64,000 nucleotides of DNA from Paraburkholderia sacchari (GTDB taxonomy: Bacteria > Pseudomonadota > Gammaproteobacteria > Burkholderiales > Burkholderiaceae): NCBI RefSeq assembly GCF_000785435.2, contig NZ_JTDB02000007.1, forward strand, positions 344,455-408,454, written 5' to 3'. The notes below the pieces were generated by a model that saw only the letters and a program-made list of their open reading frames with translations, did not search any database and had not been told where the DNA came from. Within the stretch, counting starts at the first letter, position 1, and each line of letters opens with the position of its first letter. The position numbers and the translations under genes are program-made. This document shows, one piece after another, positions 1 to 9,121 of the stretch.

Positions 1-119
1 TCCACATCGCTGAAAAATCCTGTAGCAATTGCGCCGTCAACAGAGGCGGCGCGTCCATCGTTAGTTCGTTACCGTCGTTTCCTGGGGGCGCGCGGGCCGA
101 ACCTGCGTGTTTCAGTTCC

Positions 120-1583
120 ATGTCAGTCACGCAACGACCTGCATCGGTTCCACCGGCGCGCCATCCGCGCCGTCACGGCGCGGCAAGTTCACCGGCGGTC
201 GACGCGGGTCCGGACACGGCACTCCTCGACGCCGACGACGCCACGCATCTGCTCATCCGCACTGGCTTCGCGCCGGCGCCCGCCGAGATCGCGCCTTACG
301 TCGGGCTCACGCGCGTAGCGGCCGTCGGGCGCTTGCTGGCGACGGCGCGCACCGACGCCGTGACGCCGCTGCCTGCGTGGACCGCCGATCCTCCGCTGAC
401 CCGCGCGCAGCGCGATGCCTTGACGCCCGAGGCGCGCCGCGACGCACAGCGCCAACATCGCCTGCACTACGATGAACTGCGCGCCTGGTGGATGCGCGAA
501 ATGCTCGTCACGCCGTCGCCGCTCACCGAGCGCATGACGCTCTTCTGGCACAACCATTTCACGTCGGGTCAGGACAAGGTGGGCGAGCCATCGCTGATGG
601 CGCAGCAAAATGCGCTGCTGAGACGCAACGCACTGGGCAGTTTCGCGACGCTGCTGCACGAAGTCGCGAAGGATCCGGCGATGCTGCTGTATCTCGACGG
701 CGCGAGCAACCGCAATGGCAAGCCGAACGAGAACTTCGCTCGCGAGGTCATGGAGCTCTTCACGCTGGGCGAAGGGCAGTATTCGCAGCAGGACGTGACC
801 GAGGCGGCGCGTGCCTACACGGGCTGGGGCGTCGACGCCGACACGCGGCGCTACGTCTGGCGTCCGGCGCAGCACGACGACGGTGTAAAGACCGTGCTGG
901 GCACGAGCGGCCCCTTCGACGGCGACGCCGTACTCGACATCCTGCTGGGCGAGCCGCGGACCGCGAGCTTCGTGGCGGCCAAGCTATGGCGCGAATTCGT
1001 TTCGGATGCGCCGGACCCGGCGCGGCTCGACGCAGTGGCCGCGCGCTTTCGCACGAGCGGCTACGACATCAAGGCGGCGCTCGGCGCGCTGCTCGTCACG
1101 CCCGAGTTCTGGGACGAGCGCAATCGCGGGGTGCTGGTGAGCTCGCCAGTCGAATTCATCGCGGGCACCGTGCGCCGCTTCGAGGTGAGCTACGCAAATA
1201 CGACGATGTTCGCGCGTACCTCGGCCGCGCTCGGCGAGAATTTGTTTTATCCGCCGAACGTGAAGGGCTGGCCCGGCGGCACGATGTGGATCAACAGCGC
1301 GACGCTGCTGGCGCGCAAGCAGTTCGTCGAGCAGCTTTTTCGCGCAACCGAGACCGCGCGCCCGCGCATGGGCGGCGCGATGCCAGGCGGCATGCGCTTC
1401 GATCTGGACGGCTGGCTCGGGCACTTCGGCGTAACGGCCGACGCCGTACCCGGTTTGTCCGCCCAGTTGCAGATGCAGCACGCGGTGCTGCCGCTCGCAC
1501 CCGTCGACGCAATCGCTGCGGGCAGCAATGCGGGAGCGTATCTCGAAGCACTCCTGATGGACCCGGTCTATCAGTTGAAGTGA
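120..1583 (+). CDS. DUF1800 domain protein
   Basis: A 487-residue protein of the DUF1800 family. Visible family marks are LTERMTLFWHNHF near residue 135, NENFAREVMELFTLGEG near 203 and NVKGWPGG near 380. The biochemical role of the family is not known. It nearly always sits next to a DUF1501 gene, as here (141 bp downstream), and the pair is usually read as an exported protein and its partner. No clear signal peptide is visible at the chosen ATG and the ribosome site in front of it is poor, so the true start may lie up to about 35 codons further in, nearer the conserved helix DADDATHLLIRTGF. Confidence 0.85.
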   Translation: MSVTQRPASVPPARHPRRHGAASSPAVDAGPDTALLDADDATHLLIRTGFAPAPAEIAPYVGLTRVAAVGRLLATARTDAVTPLPAWTADPPLTRAQRDALTPEARRDAQRQHRLHYDELRAWWMREMLVTPSPLTERMTLFWHNHFTSGQDKVGEPSLMAQQNALLRRNALGSFATLLHEVAKDPAMLLYLDGASNRNGKPNENFAREVMELFTLGEGQYSQQDVTEAARAYTGWGVDADTRRYVWRPAQHDDGVKTVLGTSGPFDGDAVLDILLGEPRTASFVAAKLWREFVSDAPDPARLDAVAARFRTSGYDIKAALGALLVTPEFWDERNRGVLVSSPVEFIAGTVRRFEVSYANTTMFARTSAALGENLFYPPNVKGWPGGTMWINSATLLARKQFVEQLFRATETARPRMGGAMPGGMRFDLDGWLGHFGVTADAVPGLSAQLQMQHAVLPLAPVDAIAAGSNAGAYLEALLMDPVYQLK

Positions 1584-1724
1584 CCCGGTAGAAGTGATCC
1601 AATGACGCTTGCAGCGAGCGATTGAAATGAACGCCAGCAATCACGATAGAAGCATCCATAGAAGCACCGGTCGCCACGAAAATCGCGGCACGGCATGGCG
1701 TCGTCTGGGCCAGCGAGGCGTGGC

Positions 1725-2966
1725 ATGAAGCGGCGCGACTTTCTGGCCGCCGCAGCCGCGATGACGGCCACGGGCGCTGCACAGTGGCTGCCCGGAGCGG
1801 CGCATGCGCAAGGCGCCATCGCCGCGCAGCGTCACGCGAGCGGCTACGACAATCTGCTGATTCTCATCGAACTCAAAGGTGGCAACGACGGGTTGAATAC
1901 CGTCGTGCCGTTCGCGGATCCGCTCTATTACCGCTATCGCGCCAACATCGGCGTGCGCCGCGACGATGCGATCCAGCTCGACGAACGCACAGCGCTGCAT
2001 CCCGCGCTTGCGCCGCTCATGCCGATGTGGCGCGAACACGAACTCGCCATTGTGCAGGGCGTGAGCTACGCGCAGCCGAATCTTTCGCATTTCCGCTCGA
2101 TCGAGATCTGGGACACGGCGTCCAACGCAGACCAATACCTGCGCGAAGGCTGGCTCACCCGCGCGTTCGGGAGCGCGCCCGTCCCGAAGGGCTTCGCGGC
2201 CGATGGCCTCGTGCTCGGCAGCGCCGAGATGGGGCCGCTCGCGAATGGCGCGCACGCCGTCGCGCTCGTCAATCCCGCGCAGTTCGCGCGCGCCTCGCGG
2301 CTCGTCACGCCGGTTGCGCTCAAGGAACGCAATCCGGCGCTCGCCCATATCCTCGATGTCGAGAACGAAATCGTCCATGCCGCCGACCAGTTGCGGCCGC
2401 GTCCCGGCCAGTACGTGCTGAAGACCGCGTTTCCGGGGGGCGCGTTCGGCACTTCGGTGAAAACTGCGATGCAGGCGCTGGCCTCGGGCGAAACCATGGC
2501 CAGCGCGCAAGGCGGGCCCGCGCCGGTGCCGGGGCAGGGCGTGGCCGTGATCCGCCTCACGCTCAACGGCTTCGACACGCATCAAAACCAGCCGCAGCGG
2601 CATGCGGATCTATTGCGCCAGTTCGCGGCGGGGATGGTGGCGATGCGTGCGGCGCTCGTCGAGATGGGGCGCTGGGACCGCACGCTGATCGTCACCTATG
2701 CCGAGTTCGGGCGGCGCGTGCGCGAGAACCAGAGCCGTGGCACGGATCACGGCACGGCGTCCGCGCATTTCGTCGCGGGCGGGCGGGTTGCGGGCGGACT
2801 TCATGGCGAGGCGCCGCAGCTCGCGCGGCTCGACGGCAACGGCAATTTGCCGGTTGCCGTCGACTTCAGGCAGATATACGCGACGGTGCTGGCGAACTGG
2901 TGGGGGCTCGATGCGCAAACGGTGCTGCAGCAACGCTTCGACACGCTGCCGTTGCTGCGCGCATAG
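1725..2966 (+). CDS. DUF1501 protein, Tat-exported
   Basis: 413 residues. The start at 1725 gives MKRRDFL followed by an Ala-rich hydrophobic stretch and AHA-QG, a twin-arginine signal peptide. An ATG ten codons upstream would only add residues before the twin Arg. The family core is seen as LKGGNDGLNTVVPF near residue 50 and YAEFGRRV near 325. DUF1501 is related to the alkaline phosphatase/sulfatase fold, but no substrate is known. It follows the DUF1800 gene on the same strand and is probably co-transcribed. Export as a folded protein is inferred from the Tat motif. Confidence 0.88.
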   Translation: MKRRDFLAAAAAMTATGAAQWLPGAAHAQGAIAAQRHASGYDNLLILIELKGGNDGLNTVVPFADPLYYRYRANIGVRRDDAIQLDERTALHPALAPLMPMWREHELAIVQGVSYAQPNLSHFRSIEIWDTASNADQYLREGWLTRAFGSAPVPKGFAADGLVLGSAEMGPLANGAHAVALVNPAQFARASRLVTPVALKERNPALAHILDVENEIVHAADQLRPRPGQYVLKTAFPGGAFGTSVKTAMQALASGETMASAQGGPAPVPGQGVAVIRLTLNGFDTHQNQPQRHADLLRQFAAGMVAMRAALVEMGRWDRTLIVTYAEFGRRVRENQSRGTDHGTASAHFVAGGRVAGGLHGEAPQLARLDGNGNLPVAVDFRQIYATVLANWWGLDAQTVLQQRFDTLPLLRA

Positions 2967-3020
2967 CGCTAGCGTTTCTGCGCCGGCATGGGCATGGGCG
3001 CCGGCCGGGGCAGTGGGCAA

Positions 3021-3863
3021 TCAGGCGCGGCGTGCAGCGCGCCAGGCGATCCAGAGCTTGCGAATTGGCGTAATCACGATCTGCTGATGCAGCACCTGAA
3101 AGCCTTCGCGTTCCACTTCATCGAGCAAGGCAAGTTCGAGCGCTGCGAGCGCGCGCAAGGTGCGCTGATGGCGGCGCTCCGCAACGGGAATCGCATCGAG
3201 CGCGGCCTTCACGGTTTCGCGCGCGCGCGCGGTCTGGAACTGCATGAGCTCCGTGAATTCGCCGCTGTAGCGGCGGTTGATCAGATCGGCAGCGGTGACG
3301 TTGTAGCGCTGCAATTCGTCGATCGGTACGTAGATGCGGCCATGGCGCGCATCGTTGCCGATCTCGGGCACGAATTGCGCAAGCATCAGCGCATTGCCAA
3401 GCGGCGCGGCCCAGCGCGCGGCGCTCGCGCGAGCTTCATCCGTGCGTGCGCCGACCTGGGCCACGAGCGTCGCGAAGGTGCCGCCCACGCCATCGATATA
3501 ACGGCGCAGGTTCGGCAAATCGAGGTAGCGCGCCTGCTCGAAGTCCATTTCGAAGCCGGCAAGCAACTGCTGAAGCAGCGGATAGACTGCTGCCGTGCCG
3601 TCCAGATGGTGCGCGAGCGCCTGGGTTACGGGGTGCGATGCGCTGCCGGCAGCGAGCGCTGCCAGTTCTTTTTGCCACCATGCAAGCTTGGTGCGACCGA
3701 CCGTGGGGTCGCTCGTTTCCTTGGCGGTTTCCTCGAGTTCGCGGCGCAGCGCGAACAGGGCGGCGAGCAGCGGCTGATGGGCGGCGCCTGCCTGGCGCAG
3801 TGCGTAGTAGGTGCTCGATCCGGGCGGGGCCGCCTTTTGCAGGCAGTATTCGTCGAAATTCAC
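3021..3863 (-). CDS. Squalene/phytoene synthase-fold protein, Asp motif degraded
   Basis: 280 residues from a GTG start at 3863; another GTG 18 codons upstream is possible. The fold is that of squalene/phytoene synthases. The first Asp-rich motif, normally DDxxD-like and needed for Mg-diphosphate binding, reads RRELEETAKETSD (residues 40-52), with Glu and Thr in place of the paired Asp. The second reads EIGNDARHGRIYVP (167-180). The pattern FALRRELEE...TKLAWWQKEL resembles the mitochondrial complex I assembly factor NDUFAF6 more than the hopanoid enzyme HpnD. No hopanoid genes lie nearby. Annotation pipelines would call it phytoene synthase; I doubt that it makes a terpene. Confidence 0.75.
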   Translation of the reverse strand: MNFDEYCLQKAAPPGSSTYYALRQAGAAHQPLLAALFALRRELEETAKETSDPTVGRTKLAWWQKELAALAAGSASHPVTQALAHHLDGTAAVYPLLQQLLAGFEMDFEQARYLDLPNLRRYIDGVGGTFATLVAQVGARTDEARASAARWAAPLGNALMLAQFVPEIGNDARHGRIYVPIDELQRYNVTAADLINRRYSGEFTELMQFQTARARETVKAALDAIPVAERRHQRTLRALAALELALLDEVEREGFQVLHQQIVITPIRKLWIAWRAARRA

Positions 3864-4162
3864 GGCGTTCGGGGGCGAGGAGAGGCGTGGATTCGCTGGC
3901 GTCCCAGAGGGGCGCACGGAGCAAGTCGCTGCGGAGCGGCGATTCTAGCACCGGCGCTTGTTTGGGGCGGGCCGATCGGGGGAGGCCGGATGCGCATCCA
4001 GGGTGCAGACAAGCGCAAGGCAATCAGTTAGAATCTCGCGCTTGCGCTTTGCGGGTGGCTTATCCAGCCGCCGGGGGCGCAGTGCAGGTTTGTATCGCAC
4101 GCGATGTATCCCACGTCCCACACTCACGTGAGCTCGCAGCGGTCCCGCCATGCAAGGAATTC

Positions 4163-4249
4163 GCGTGAGTGGCGAAATTGGTAGACGCACCAGGTTTAGG
4201 TCCTGACGCCCGCAAGGGTGTGCCGGTTCGAGTCCGGCCTCACGCACCA
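4163..4249 (+). tRNA. tRNA-Leu (UAG)
   Basis: An 87-nt type II tRNA with a long variable arm. Acceptor stem GCGTGAG pairs with CTCACGC, followed by encoded ACCA. The anticodon TAG is at 4197-4199 in the loop TTTAGGT, and the T-arm reads GGTTCGAGTCC. A TAGAAT hexamer at 4029-4034 could be its -10 box, but it has only a weak -35. No integrase or att duplication is seen beside it. Confidence 0.97.
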
Positions 4250-4254
4250 AAAGC

Positions 4255-4288
4255 AAAGGCCACGTACCTCTGGGTACGTGGCCTTTTT
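4255..4288 (+). terminator. Terminator after tRNA-Leu
   Basis: Perfect 14-bp stem (4255-4268 with 4273-4286), TCTG loop, then a T run. It lies 6 bases after the tRNA and also faces the 3' end of the MarR gene. Confidence 0.9.
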
Positions 4289-4352
4289 GTTTGATGCACC
4301 GGCGCGCGATCATGCGCACGGCCCATCTATTTCATTTATCGCGGGTGCCGCG

Positions 4353-4799
4353 TCACGAGTCTTCCTGGGCCGCGGCAATGACTTTCTCCAGCGCCCGGTT
4401 GAGCAACTCGCGTTCCTTCTCGTCGAGGCAGGCGAACAGGTCCACGTTCCACTTGCGCGCAACGGGCATGACCTTGCGATAGAGCGCGCGTCCGTCGGTT
4501 GTGAGCGAAACGAGTACGAGGCGCCCATCTTCCTCGCTGGCGTCGCGTTGCATGAGGCCGCGGCGCATCAATGCCTCAGCGGCGCGACTGGCCTGGCTCT
4601 TGTCGAGATTCGCGTGGCGCGCGAGTTCCATCACGGAAAACGGGCCGAACGCGCCGACAGCAGCAATGAGACGTGCCTCCGGCAGCGTGATGCCGAGCTT
4701 CGTCTGGTAACGCTCGCTCGCACCGCGTTCGGAAAGCTTGTTGAGGACGTGGAGCCGATAGGTCAGAAATTGTTCGAGTCCGGCTTTGCTTGCCTTCAT
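4353..4799 (-). CDS. MarR family transcriptional regulator
   Basis: 148 residues from the ATG at 4799. The longer reading from 4838 adds a poor, basic N-terminus, and AGGACG sits ahead of the inner ATG. The winged helix-turn-helix is clear: SVMELARHANLDKSQASRAA, then EEDGRLVLVSLTTDGRALY, the wing and dimer-helix signature of MarR. Such proteins repress genes for stress or aromatic catabolism and are released by small phenolic ligands. Upstream, GTTG-CCT-CAAC (4857-4867) is a short palindrome of MarR-operator type and could serve autoregulation. The ligand and targets cannot be read from the sequence. Glycerate kinase lies upstream on the same strand, 212 bp away. Confidence 0.88.
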   Translation of the reverse strand: MKASKAGLEQFLTYRLHVLNKLSERGASERYQTKLGITLPEARLIAAVGAFGPFSVMELARHANLDKSQASRAAEALMRRGLMQRDASEEDGRLVLVSLTTDGRALYRKVMPVARKWNVDLFACLDEKERELLNRALEKVIAAAQEDS

Positions 4800-5011
4800 G
4801 GTCGTCCTGGTCTGGTCGCGTGAGGTCCGCGCGATCATGCCGCGCGTATCATGATTGTTGCCTCAACCAGCGTCCGGGTCAACGCGCAAGAACCCTCGTA
4901 GGCCTATCCTGACGGGCCTACGGATCTATTAATCGCTTACTGCGAAACCCGATGAGAACGCGCAACTAAAGTCAGACGAATTTTCCGCTTTGTTGCGCGT
5001 TATACGGTGCG

Positions 5012-6169
5012 TTAAGCGCCGCGCGAACCGTACTTGAGGCGCGTGAGTTGCTCTGCTTCGTTCGCGAGCAGTGTGGCGGCTTCGCGGATGGCCGTGTCGA
5101 GCGTGATCGGGCCCGGCGCGGGCGAGAAGCAGCCGCTGAAGTGTTCGGCAAGACGCGGCAGGGCGGCGGGGTCGACCGCGCCCGACAGCAGCGTGGCCGG
5201 CACGCCGGCGGCCTGTGCATGGCGGCACGCGATGAAGGGCGCCTTGCCGTGCAGCGTTTGCACGTCGGAGCGGCCTTCGCCAGTGATGAGCCAGTGCGCG
5301 CCCGCGAGCGCATCGTCGAGGCCGATCGTGCGCGCGACGACTTCGGCGCCGGGCTCGAAAGTCGCGCCGAGCATGCGCAGCGCAAAGCCGAGACCGCCTG
5401 CGGCGCCCGCACCTGCTTCGCTGCGCGCGCTGCGACCGAGCGCCGCTTCGAGCAGATCGGCGAAACGCACGAGGGCGGCGTCGATCGTCGCGACCTGTTC
5501 GGGCTTCACGCCTTTTTGCGGGCCGAACACGGCGGTTGCGCCGTGATCGCCATTGAGCGGATTGTCGACGTCCGACATCGCCACGAAGCTGGCTTCGTGA
5601 AGCCGTGCGTCGAGTCCGGAGACGTCTACTCTCGCGACTTGCGCCAACGCCTGCGGCGTGGGTGCGAGCGCATTGCCGCTGGCGTCGAACAACTGCAGGC
5701 CGAGACCCACGAGAAGGCCTGCGCCGGCATCGTTCGTGCTGCTGCCGCCGAGCGCGACATAGAAGCGGCGCACGCCTTCGTCGAGCAGTGCGCGAATCGC
5801 TTCGCCCATGCCGCGCGTGCTGCGCGCGTCGACCGGCACGCCCATGCCCACCGGGTCGGTGATGCCGACGATCTCGGCGGTTTCGACGACGGCGCTGCCA
5901 TCGTTCAACAGGCCAACCGCGGCGTCGCGCCGTGCGCCGGCCGCGCCTTCCACATTGATCACGCGGCGCTCGCCGCCTACGCTGAGCATCGCGTCGAGCG
6001 TGCCTTCGCCGCCGTCGGCCATCGGGCAGATGCGGATATCGGCGTCGGCGCGGGCGCGGCGAATGCCATCGGCGATCGCGGCGGCGACCCCATCCGCGCT
6101 GAGCGAGCCTTTGAAAGAATCGGGAGCAATGACGACGACGGGTGCGTCAGCAAACGACTGGTTGGGCAT
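5012..6169 (-). CDS. glxK: Glycerate kinase
   Basis: 385 residues, the usual length of the GarK/GlxK family. It phosphorylates D-glycerate with ATP, feeding glyoxylate and sugar-acid breakdown into glycolysis. Visible motifs are VVIAPDSFKGSLSA at residues 11-24, CPMADGGEGTLDAML near 47-61, the family loop GGSSTNDAGAG near 140, and GAAGGLGFALRML near 255. No glyoxylate carboligase or tartronate semialdehyde reductase lies next to it, so its pathway setting is not shown here. The choice between glxK and garK names is arbitrary. Confidence 0.92.
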   Translation of the reverse strand: MPNQSFADAPVVVIAPDSFKGSLSADGVAAAIADGIRRARADADIRICPMADGGEGTLDAMLSVGGERRVINVEGAAGARRDAAVGLLNDGSAVVETAEIVGITDPVGMGVPVDARSTRGMGEAIRALLDEGVRRFYVALGGSSTNDAGAGLLVGLGLQLFDASGNALAPTPQALAQVARVDVSGLDARLHEASFVAMSDVDNPLNGDHGATAVFGPQKGVKPEQVATIDAALVRFADLLEAALGRSARSEAGAGAAGGLGFALRMLGATFEPGAEVVARTIGLDDALAGAHWLITGEGRSDVQTLHGKAPFIACRHAQAAGVPATLLSGAVDPAALPRLAEHFSGCFSPAPGPITLDTAIREAATLLANEAEQLTRLKYGSRGA

Positions 6170-6676
6170 GGTGTCTCGACTGGAAGAGTTGTGTTGGCAA
6201 AGGCTGTTGCCGGCGGGGCGTCCGGCGCGAGCGCTAGCTTACCAGTGGTCAGGGGACTGCTGGATACCTCTGGCGAGATAGCACGCATCGCAACGGCATG
6301 CCTGCGCGCGAAATCTGGCCGCATCATGGCGGGTTCACGGCCGCCACGTGGCGGTTTTCCGGCCATTTTCGGGTCTTGCCCGCCGTCATCTTCCGGCGGG
6401 AGCGGCAATTCCATTTGAGTGCGGCAATAGTTTGCTAAAATACCCGGCTCTTTTGACGGAACCGCACGGCAAACTGCTCGATCCGGCCCAATTTGGCCGA
6501 TTGGTAGCGGAATGGGTCTCGCGGATCCCGCAAAGGGCGCCGCCCCGTATCCCGGTCGGGCGCAAGCCGGCGGCGCCGACGAGGCACAGGCGAGACGCAA
6601 GCGATGCGGGTGACCCATCGGACTGCGGCAGCAAAGATTACTGAAACGCTCGAACAATTTTAGGACGATTGAAGCC
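6170..6676. other. Intergenic region: glxK/tig divergent control region
   Basis: 507 bases without a credible gene. The glxK-proximal half holds a perfect 14-bp palindrome CCGCCACGTGGCGG (6341-6354) and a second stem (6379-6385 with 6394-6400). The half before tig holds a candidate promoter and a leader with two hairpins (6484-6499; 6536-6544 with 6569-6577). Short reading frames here lack ribosome sites and family resemblance. Confidence 0.7.
6415..6441 (+). promoter_or_regulatory. Candidate tig promoter
   Basis: TTGAGT (6415-6420) and TAAAAT (6436-6441) with a 15-bp spacer, or TTTGAG with 16. Transcription would start near 6448, leaving a leader of about 230 nt before trigger factor. Confidence 0.4.
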
Positions 6677-8023
6677 ATGGCTAACGTTGTAGAAAACCTC
6701 GGCAAGCTCGAACGCCGCGTGACGATTTCCCTGCCGAAGGACGCCGTGCAGAAAGAAGTCGACTCGCGCATCCGCCAACTCGCGAAGAACGTGCGCATGC
6801 CGGGCTTCCGCCCGGGCAAGGTGCCGCTCAAGATGGTCACGCAGCAGTACTCGGGCCAGGTTGAAGCCGAAGTCCTGAGCGACAAGGTCGGCAAGGAGTT
6901 CTTCGACATCAGCCGCGCCGAAAACCTGCGCGTTGCAGGCCAGCCGAGCTTCGCGCCGAAGGTCGAAGCTGCCGAGGGCGATTACGCGTTCGACGCGACT
7001 TTCGAGGTCTATCCGGAAGTGTCGCTGGGCGACGTCGCGAGCGCCGAAATCGAGCGCACGACCACCAACATCACCGAAGCCGAAATCGACCGCACGCTGG
7101 ACATCCTGCGCAAGCAGCGCGTGCACTACCACGCACGCGGCGAAGCAGGCGAGCACGGTGACGGCGGCGCCGACACCGCAGCGAAGGAAGGCGACCGCGT
7201 GACGGTCGACTTCCTCGGCAAGATCGACGACGTCGCATTCCCGGGCGGCAGCGCCGAAGGCTTCGCATTCGTGCTGGGCGAAGGGCGCATGCTGCCGGAA
7301 TTTGAAAAGGCGGCAATCGGCCTGAAGAAAGGCGAGTCGCGCGAATTCGACCTCGCGTTCCCCGAGGACTACCACGGCAAGGAAGTCGCCGGCAAGACCG
7401 CGAAGTTCACGATCACGATGCAGCAGATCGAGTGGCCGCACCTGCCGGAGATCGACGCTGAATTCGCGAAGTCGCTCGGCATCGCCGACGGCGACCTCGT
7501 GAAGATGCGCGCCGAGATCAAGGAGAACCTCGAGCGCGAAGCGAAGCGCCGCACCCAGGCCATCGTCAAGAACCAGGTCATGGACGCGCTCCTGAAGATC
7601 GCCGAACTCGACGTGCCGAATGCGCTCGTCGAACAAGACCAGCAGCGCCTCGTCGAAATGGCGCGCGCCGACCTCGCGCAGCGCGGCGTGCCCAACGCGA
7701 AGGACGCACCGATCCCGGCCGAAATGTTCAAGGAACAAGCCGAGCGCCGCGTGAAGCTCGGCCTCGTCCTGGCCGAACTCGTGAAGGCGAACAACCTCGA
7801 AGCGAAGCCGGAGCAGATCCGCGCTGAAGTCGACGAATTCGCGAAAAGCTACGAAGACCCGAAGGAAGTCGTGCGCTGGTATTATTCGAACCAGCAACGC
7901 CTCGCCGAAATGGAAGCCTACGTCGTCGAATCGAACGTCGTGGACTTCGTGCTCGGCAAGGCCAAGGTGACGGACAAGCTGGTGAGCTTCGAAGAACTGG
8001 CAAGCGCAACGGCGCAGGCTTAA
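6677..8023 (+). CDS. tig: Trigger factor
   Basis: 448 residues, full length. This ribosome-bound chaperone and prolyl isomerase meets nascent chains at the exit tunnel. The N-terminal ribosome-binding domain carries the signature loop GFRPGKVPLKM at residues 43-53 (family: GFRxGKxP). The FKBP-type isomerase domain follows (DRVTVDFLGKIDD near 174 and the run FVLGEGRMLPEFEKA near 198). The C-terminal helical chaperone arms run from about 260. A short insert rich in Gly, Asp and His (GEAGEHGDGGADTA) precedes the FKBP domain. It is the first gene of the tig-clpP-clpX-lon run and ends at its own hairpin terminator. Confidence 0.98.
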   Translation: MANVVENLGKLERRVTISLPKDAVQKEVDSRIRQLAKNVRMPGFRPGKVPLKMVTQQYSGQVEAEVLSDKVGKEFFDISRAENLRVAGQPSFAPKVEAAEGDYAFDATFEVYPEVSLGDVASAEIERTTTNITEAEIDRTLDILRKQRVHYHARGEAGEHGDGGADTAAKEGDRVTVDFLGKIDDVAFPGGSAEGFAFVLGEGRMLPEFEKAAIGLKKGESREFDLAFPEDYHGKEVAGKTAKFTITMQQIEWPHLPEIDAEFAKSLGIADGDLVKMRAEIKENLEREAKRRTQAIVKNQVMDALLKIAELDVPNALVEQDQQRLVEMARADLAQRGVPNAKDAPIPAEMFKEQAERRVKLGLVLAELVKANNLEAKPEQIRAEVDEFAKSYEDPKEVVRWYYSNQQRLAEMEAYVVESNVVDFVLGKAKVTDKLVSFEELASATAQA

Positions 8024-8034
8024 ATCTGCCCGCT

Positions 8035-8081
8035 ACGGCGTGCCGGCTGTCGGAGCGACCGACGGCCAGCACGCCGTTTTT
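8035..8081 (+). terminator. Terminator after tig
   Basis: Outer stem ACGGCGTGC (8035-8043) pairs with GCACGCCGT (8069-8077), with an inner stem of TGTCGG/CCGACG type, then TTTTT. It suggests clpP has its own promoter downstream. Confidence 0.8.
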
Positions 8082-8192
8082 GTATCCGCAGAATTTAGCC
8101 ACATTGACCGTGTGGTTGATTTTTGCAGGGTCCGTCGCCATTGAGCATTATCAGGGTTACCAGAACAACTCTTCCAGACAAGGATGCACCGC

Positions 8193-8846
8193 ATGACCAT
8201 TCGCGCTCAATCGCTGGACACGTTGACCTCCCACGCCTCGCGGGATTTCGATCCGCAGGCGCTCGGGCTCGTGCCGATCGTCGTGGAAACGAGCGGCCGC
8301 GGGGAGCGCTCTTATGACATCTACTCGCGCCTGCTCAAGGAGCGTGTGGTGTTCCTGGTCGGCGAAGTGAACGACCAGACCGCGAATCTCGTTGTCGCGC
8401 AGTTGCTGTTTCTCGAAAGCGAAAATCCTGACAAGGACATCAGCCTGTACATCAACAGCCCGGGCGGTTCGGTTTCGGCTGGCATGGCGATCTACGACAC
8501 GATGCAGTTCATCAAGCCCGACGTTTCGACCCTTTGCATGGGGCTCGCGGCCAGCATGGGTGCGTTCCTGCTCGCGTCGGGCGCGAAGGGCAAGCGCTTT
8601 GCGCTGCCGAACTCGCGCGTGATGATTCACCAGCCGCTCGGCGGCGCACGCGGCCAGGCGTCGGATATCGAAATCCAGGCGCGCGAGATCCTGTACCTGA
8701 AGGAGCGTCTGAACCAGCTGCTCGCCACGCACACGGGTCAGCCGGTTGAGCGCATCGCGCGCGACACCGACCGCGATAACTTCATGTCGGGCGACGATGC
8801 GCAGGCGTACGGCCTCGTCGACCAGGTGCTGCACAAGCGTCCCTGA
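8193..8846 (+). CDS. clpP: ATP-dependent Clp protease proteolytic subunit
   Basis: 217 residues from the second ATG (8193). AAGGA at about 11 bases suits this start, while the ATG at 8184 is too close to it. ClpP forms the two-ring serine protease chamber fed by ClpX or ClpA. The catalytic triad is in place: Ser121 in GLAASMGAFL, His146 in VMIHQPLGG and Asp195 in RDTDRDNFM, with the same spacing as E. coli. The N-terminal propeptide is short. clpX follows after 275 bp on the same strand. Confidence 0.98.
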   Translation: MTIRAQSLDTLTSHASRDFDPQALGLVPIVVETSGRGERSYDIYSRLLKERVVFLVGEVNDQTANLVVAQLLFLESENPDKDISLYINSPGGSVSAGMAIYDTMQFIKPDVSTLCMGLAASMGAFLLASGAKGKRFALPNSRVMIHQPLGGARGQASDIEIQAREILYLKERLNQLLATHTGQPVERIARDTDRDNFMSGDDAQAYGLVDQVLHKRP

Positions 8847-9121
8847 TCCGGCGCGCGTTTTTGCTGGCATTTTATTGCCAGTTAATGGTGCCAGCCAGTT
8901 GAGGTGTCAGCTGAAGGGTACCAACTGAGGCCCGCTCGCAGCGTGCGCGATCCCCGTGAAATACGGGATAGCCACGGGCGCGCGGACCATGTGAAATAAT
9001 CGGCAAACGCGCTTCGCGGCCTGCGGCCAACGCCGTCACAGCAAGCGGTTCACGCGCCCCCCGGCGGCGTCCGGGGGAAACGGCGTATCATGTAACAGAG
9101 TGTCCGGAGGCTCATTTATTC

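Noticed and set aside
3021..3863. Presqualene diphosphate synthase HpnD
   Set aside because: The first Asp motif is missing and no hpnC, hpnE or shc lies nearby, so only the fold is claimed.
4163..4249. Genomic island at tRNA-Leu
   Set aside because: No integrase, att duplication or composition shift beside the tRNA; both flanks are ordinary chromosomal genes.
6341..6354. Rho-independent terminator at the CCGCCACGTGGCGG palindrome
   Set aside because: The stem is only 5 bp with a 4-nt loop, and no transcript is expected to end there on either strand.
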